From positions 29,364 to 53,395 of the forward strand of contig PBBR01000013.1 of NCBI GenBank assembly GCA_002716645.1: DNA of 24,032 bases, read 5' to 3'. The first letter of the stretch is position 1. Every line of letters begins with the position of its first letter. Of the stretch, positions 22,194-24,032 are shown in pieces. Both the position numbers and the translations under genes were made by a program. Under the pieces are notes generated by a model, which made no database searches, was not told the origin of the DNA, and saw nothing but the letters and a program-made list of their open reading frames with translations. Source of the DNA: Chloroflexota bacterium (lineage in GTDB: Bacteria > Chloroflexota > Dehalococcoidia > UBA3495).

Positions 22194-23393
22194 ATGCCCT
22201 TGTCCTCGACAACCATTACTCCAACTCCTACGGTTCCACGCTATGTTCTTATTTTCTCTTCCGTAATGCACATTTGGAGTGATCTGTTTTTCGCCTTGTT
22301 AGTGCCTCTACTGCCTGCAATAAAAGACGATCTTGGCTTGTCTTACGCTGAAGTAGGACTTTTGCGATCAGTTTTTACCGGAGCCACAGCAGTCTTCCAA
22401 ATTCCAGTCGGCATACTTGCCGAGACTACTGGTGAATTCTGGTTGCTTTTGCTTGGAAATGCGTGGGTTTCAATTGGTCTTATGGCTATGGCATTGTGCA
22501 CAGTGTTTCCGTTGTTGTTAGTTGTCTCTTTTGTAGGAGGGCTGGGTGGCGGGACTCAACACCCACTCGGTTCTAGTATGGTGTCCCGTGCGTATGACGA
22601 ACGGGGTGTATCAAAAGCTGTTGGTACGGTCAATTTCTCAGGTGACCTTGGTAAGATGGTAGCACCGGCTTTTGCTTTGCTAGCTATTCCTTTTGGCTGG
22701 AGAGCAACTTTATTAATTACTGGCATATCTGCCCTGATATTTATGGTCTTCTGTGCTCCATTTAAAAAATCAGTTGATATGGGCAGGCCCGATCCTGTGG
22801 TCAAAGATGCAGTTTCCTCTGATGGTGGTGGCCGGACCAATATGGCAGGGTTTGTAACTCTTAGTGGTATTGGAGTTTTGGACAGTGCCACTCGGTCGTC
22901 AGCGTTAGTGTTTCTTCCTTTCATAATGCATGCAAAAGGCATGGAACCAGCGCAGATCAGTATAATGCTAGTGATATTGTTTGGCGGTGGAGCAATCGGA
23001 AAATATGTTGTAGGGTGGCTAGGAGATAAGTTTACCGCTGTTAGTCTTATCTGGGCTACTAAGGGCCTTACTGCCGTATTGTTGATAGCTTCACTGTTCG
23101 CACCTCCAATAGCTCTGATCCCTATTCTAGCCATTATGGGTATTGGACTTAATGGAACTTCATCCGCATTGTACGCTACAGTAGCTTCATTGGTTCCGCT
23201 GCATCGCAGAGCACGCCTGTATGGATTTTTTTATACTACCAACGAAATCGGAACAATATTGGCACCGTTGGTTTATGGTTTCATCGCAGATATATACGAT
23301 CTGGATTTTACGGTCATAGTAATGGGGGTGGCTACTCTGGTGATCTTGCCGGCGAGCCTAGCTCTTCGTAAACATATCGGTTATCTGAATTAG
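22194..23393 (+). CDS. MFS transporter, fosmidomycin-resistance (Fsr)-like
   Basis: A 399-residue major facilitator protein with about twelve hydrophobic segments. Features resembling the Fsr/NarK side of the superfamily are the early HIWSDLFFALLVPLLPAIKDDLGLSYAEVGLL, GGLGGGTQHPLGSSMVSRAY in place of the usual G-x-A-x-F-H-P-E-G stretch, and a central hydrophilic loop (about residues 195-218). It probably exports a small organic solute or drug; substrate is unknown. The ATG has only a weak AAAG upstream. It is divergent from queF, and the NIPSNAP gene follows after 97 bases. Confidence 0.88.
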   Translation: MPLSSTTITPTPTVPRYVLIFSSVMHIWSDLFFALLVPLLPAIKDDLGLSYAEVGLLRSVFTGATAVFQIPVGILAETTGEFWLLLLGNAWVSIGLMAMALCTVFPLLLVVSFVGGLGGGTQHPLGSSMVSRAYDERGVSKAVGTVNFSGDLGKMVAPAFALLAIPFGWRATLLITGISALIFMVFCAPFKKSVDMGRPDPVVKDAVSSDGGGRTNMAGFVTLSGIGVLDSATRSSALVFLPFIMHAKGMEPAQISIMLVILFGGGAIGKYVVGWLGDKFTAVSLIWATKGLTAVLLIASLFAPPIALIPILAIMGIGLNGTSSALYATVASLVPLHRRARLYGFFYTTNEIGTILAPLVYGFIADIYDLDFTVIVMGVATLVILPASLALRKHIGYLN

Positions 23394-23416
23394 AATATGT
23401 CGTTTTGTGGTAGCAT

Positions 23417-23445
23417 TTGCTGGGATAGTCCCTTTTTGCTACACT
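23417..23445 (+). promoter_or_regulatory. Candidate promoter of the NIPSNAP gene
   Basis: TTGCTG (23417-23422) and TACACT (23440-23445) are 17 bases apart; each matches the consensus at about 4 of 6 positions. The start codon is about 40 bases beyond the predicted transcript start. Confidence 0.35.
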
Positions 23446-23490
23446 TGGCCCGGTCGCAGGACCTTAAATTTGTAAAGAGGTTGGATTCTA

Positions 23491-24032
23491 ATGATATATG
23501 AAGTACGTACGTATACTCTTAAGCCTGGAGGAGTTCCGCAGTTTGAAGCGAACTTTGCCGACGCTTTACCTCACAGGGAGAAGTATTCAAAATTGGCTGC
23601 TTTTTGGCATACCGAGATCGGTCCGCTTAACCAAGTAATCCATGTGTGGCCTTACGCGGATTTAGATGAAAGAACCAAGATTAGGGAAGAAGCGGGCAAA
23701 GATCCCAACTGGCCTCCTAAGAGCGACGGTCTCATTATTAATATGGAATCTGAAATATTTATACCTGCTGATTTCATGCGTCCGTTGGGCGGGGATCAGG
23801 CTTTAGGCAATGTATATGAAATGCGCAGCTATACCTATCAACCTGGTTCTATGGGAGAGGTATTAAAGCGCTGGGGAAATTCCGTGCCGCATAGAGAAGA
23901 ATTTTCTCCACTAGCTGCAGGAATGTATACGGAATTAGGCGGTCTCAACAAGTGGGTCCATATATGGCCCTACAAGGATCTGGAAGAAAGAAACCGTATA
24001 AGAGCTGAAGCTGGTGCGACTGAGCATTGGCC
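23491..24032 (+). CDS. NIPSNAP family protein with two tandem domains, 5' part
   Basis: The gene runs off the right window edge; 180 residues are visible. It has two copies of a ferredoxin-like NIPSNAP domain about 106 residues apart. The first begins YEVRTYTLKPG (residue 3), has FWHTEIGPLNQVIHVWPYADLDER and a RxEAGKDPNW tail. The second begins YEMRSYTYQPG (residue 109) and repeats MYTELGGLNKWVHIWPYKDLEER and RAEAGA. The family has no agreed enzymatic role; a dimeric alpha+beta-barrel binding function is usual for the fold. AGAGG lies about ten bases upstream of the ATG. It appears alongside catabolic genes here. Confidence 0.9.
   Translation, partial: MIYEVRTYTLKPGGVPQFEANFADALPHREKYSKLAAFWHTEIGPLNQVIHVWPYADLDERTKIREEAGKDPNWPPKSDGLIINMESEIFIPADFMRPLGGDQALGNVYEMRSYTYQPGSMGEVLKRWGNSVPHREEFSPLAAGMYTELGGLNKWVHIWPYKDLEERNRIRAEAGATEHW

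Noticed and set aside
22556..23134. A 192-codon minus-strand frame opposite the MFS transporter
   Set aside because: It is the antisense shadow of a clear membrane-protein gene, proline- and threonine-rich as expected from reversed hydrophobic codons, and has no supporting signals.

Overview
The window looks like a chromosomal piece of an AT-leaning bacterium, most probably a member of the Chloroflexota (SAR202/Dehalococcoidia-like). That placement is inferred from gene content: a late-B12 operon next to a luciferase-like flavin oxidoreductase, an SMP-30 lactonase, a crotonase, a NIPSNAP protein and a zinc alcohol dehydrogenase. Frequent TTG starts and tightly packed genes fit a small genome. 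No rRNA, tRNA, CRISPR array or insertion sequence was seen.

Left edge (1-1197, + strand): the 3' end of an Asp-box beta-propeller protein, then a conserved protein of unknown function.

Cobalamin block (1221-12726, - strand): a sigma70-like promoter (12698-12726), a textbook cobalamin riboswitch (about 12480-12660) and an intrinsic terminator (12401-12435) precede ten co-directional genes: cbiA, cobO, cobT, cobS, cbiB, cobD (threonine-phosphate decarboxylase), cobC, cobQ, cobU and pduX. Together they cover the steps from a cobyrinate-level corrinoid to cobalamin: adenosylation, amidation of the ring side chains, synthesis of the aminopropanol-phosphate linker from threonine, linker attachment, and nucleotide-loop assembly. 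No corrin-ring genes or B12 importer are in the window. A tartrate/D-malate-type dehydrogenase follows with its own candidate promoter and palindrome.

Middle region (12843-19726): a VOC-fold protein, a small two-helix membrane protein with an MBL-fold hydrolase, a luciferase-like oxidoreductase, a pncC/cinA-like gene coupled to tlyA, a crotonase divergent from an SMP-30 lactonase, and a zinc alcohol dehydrogenase lacking the structural-zinc loop.

Right region (19848-24032): an unusual stand-alone protein joining an unknown domain to a Pox_D5/primase-C winged helix. It converges, through a 25-bp-arm hairpin, on a tiny protein ending in a CCGNNGQPGC motif. Then come a queuosine pair (yhhQ transporter plus queF) with a near-consensus promoter, a fosmidomycin-resistance-like MFS transporter, and the start of a tandem NIPSNAP-domain protein cut by the window end.
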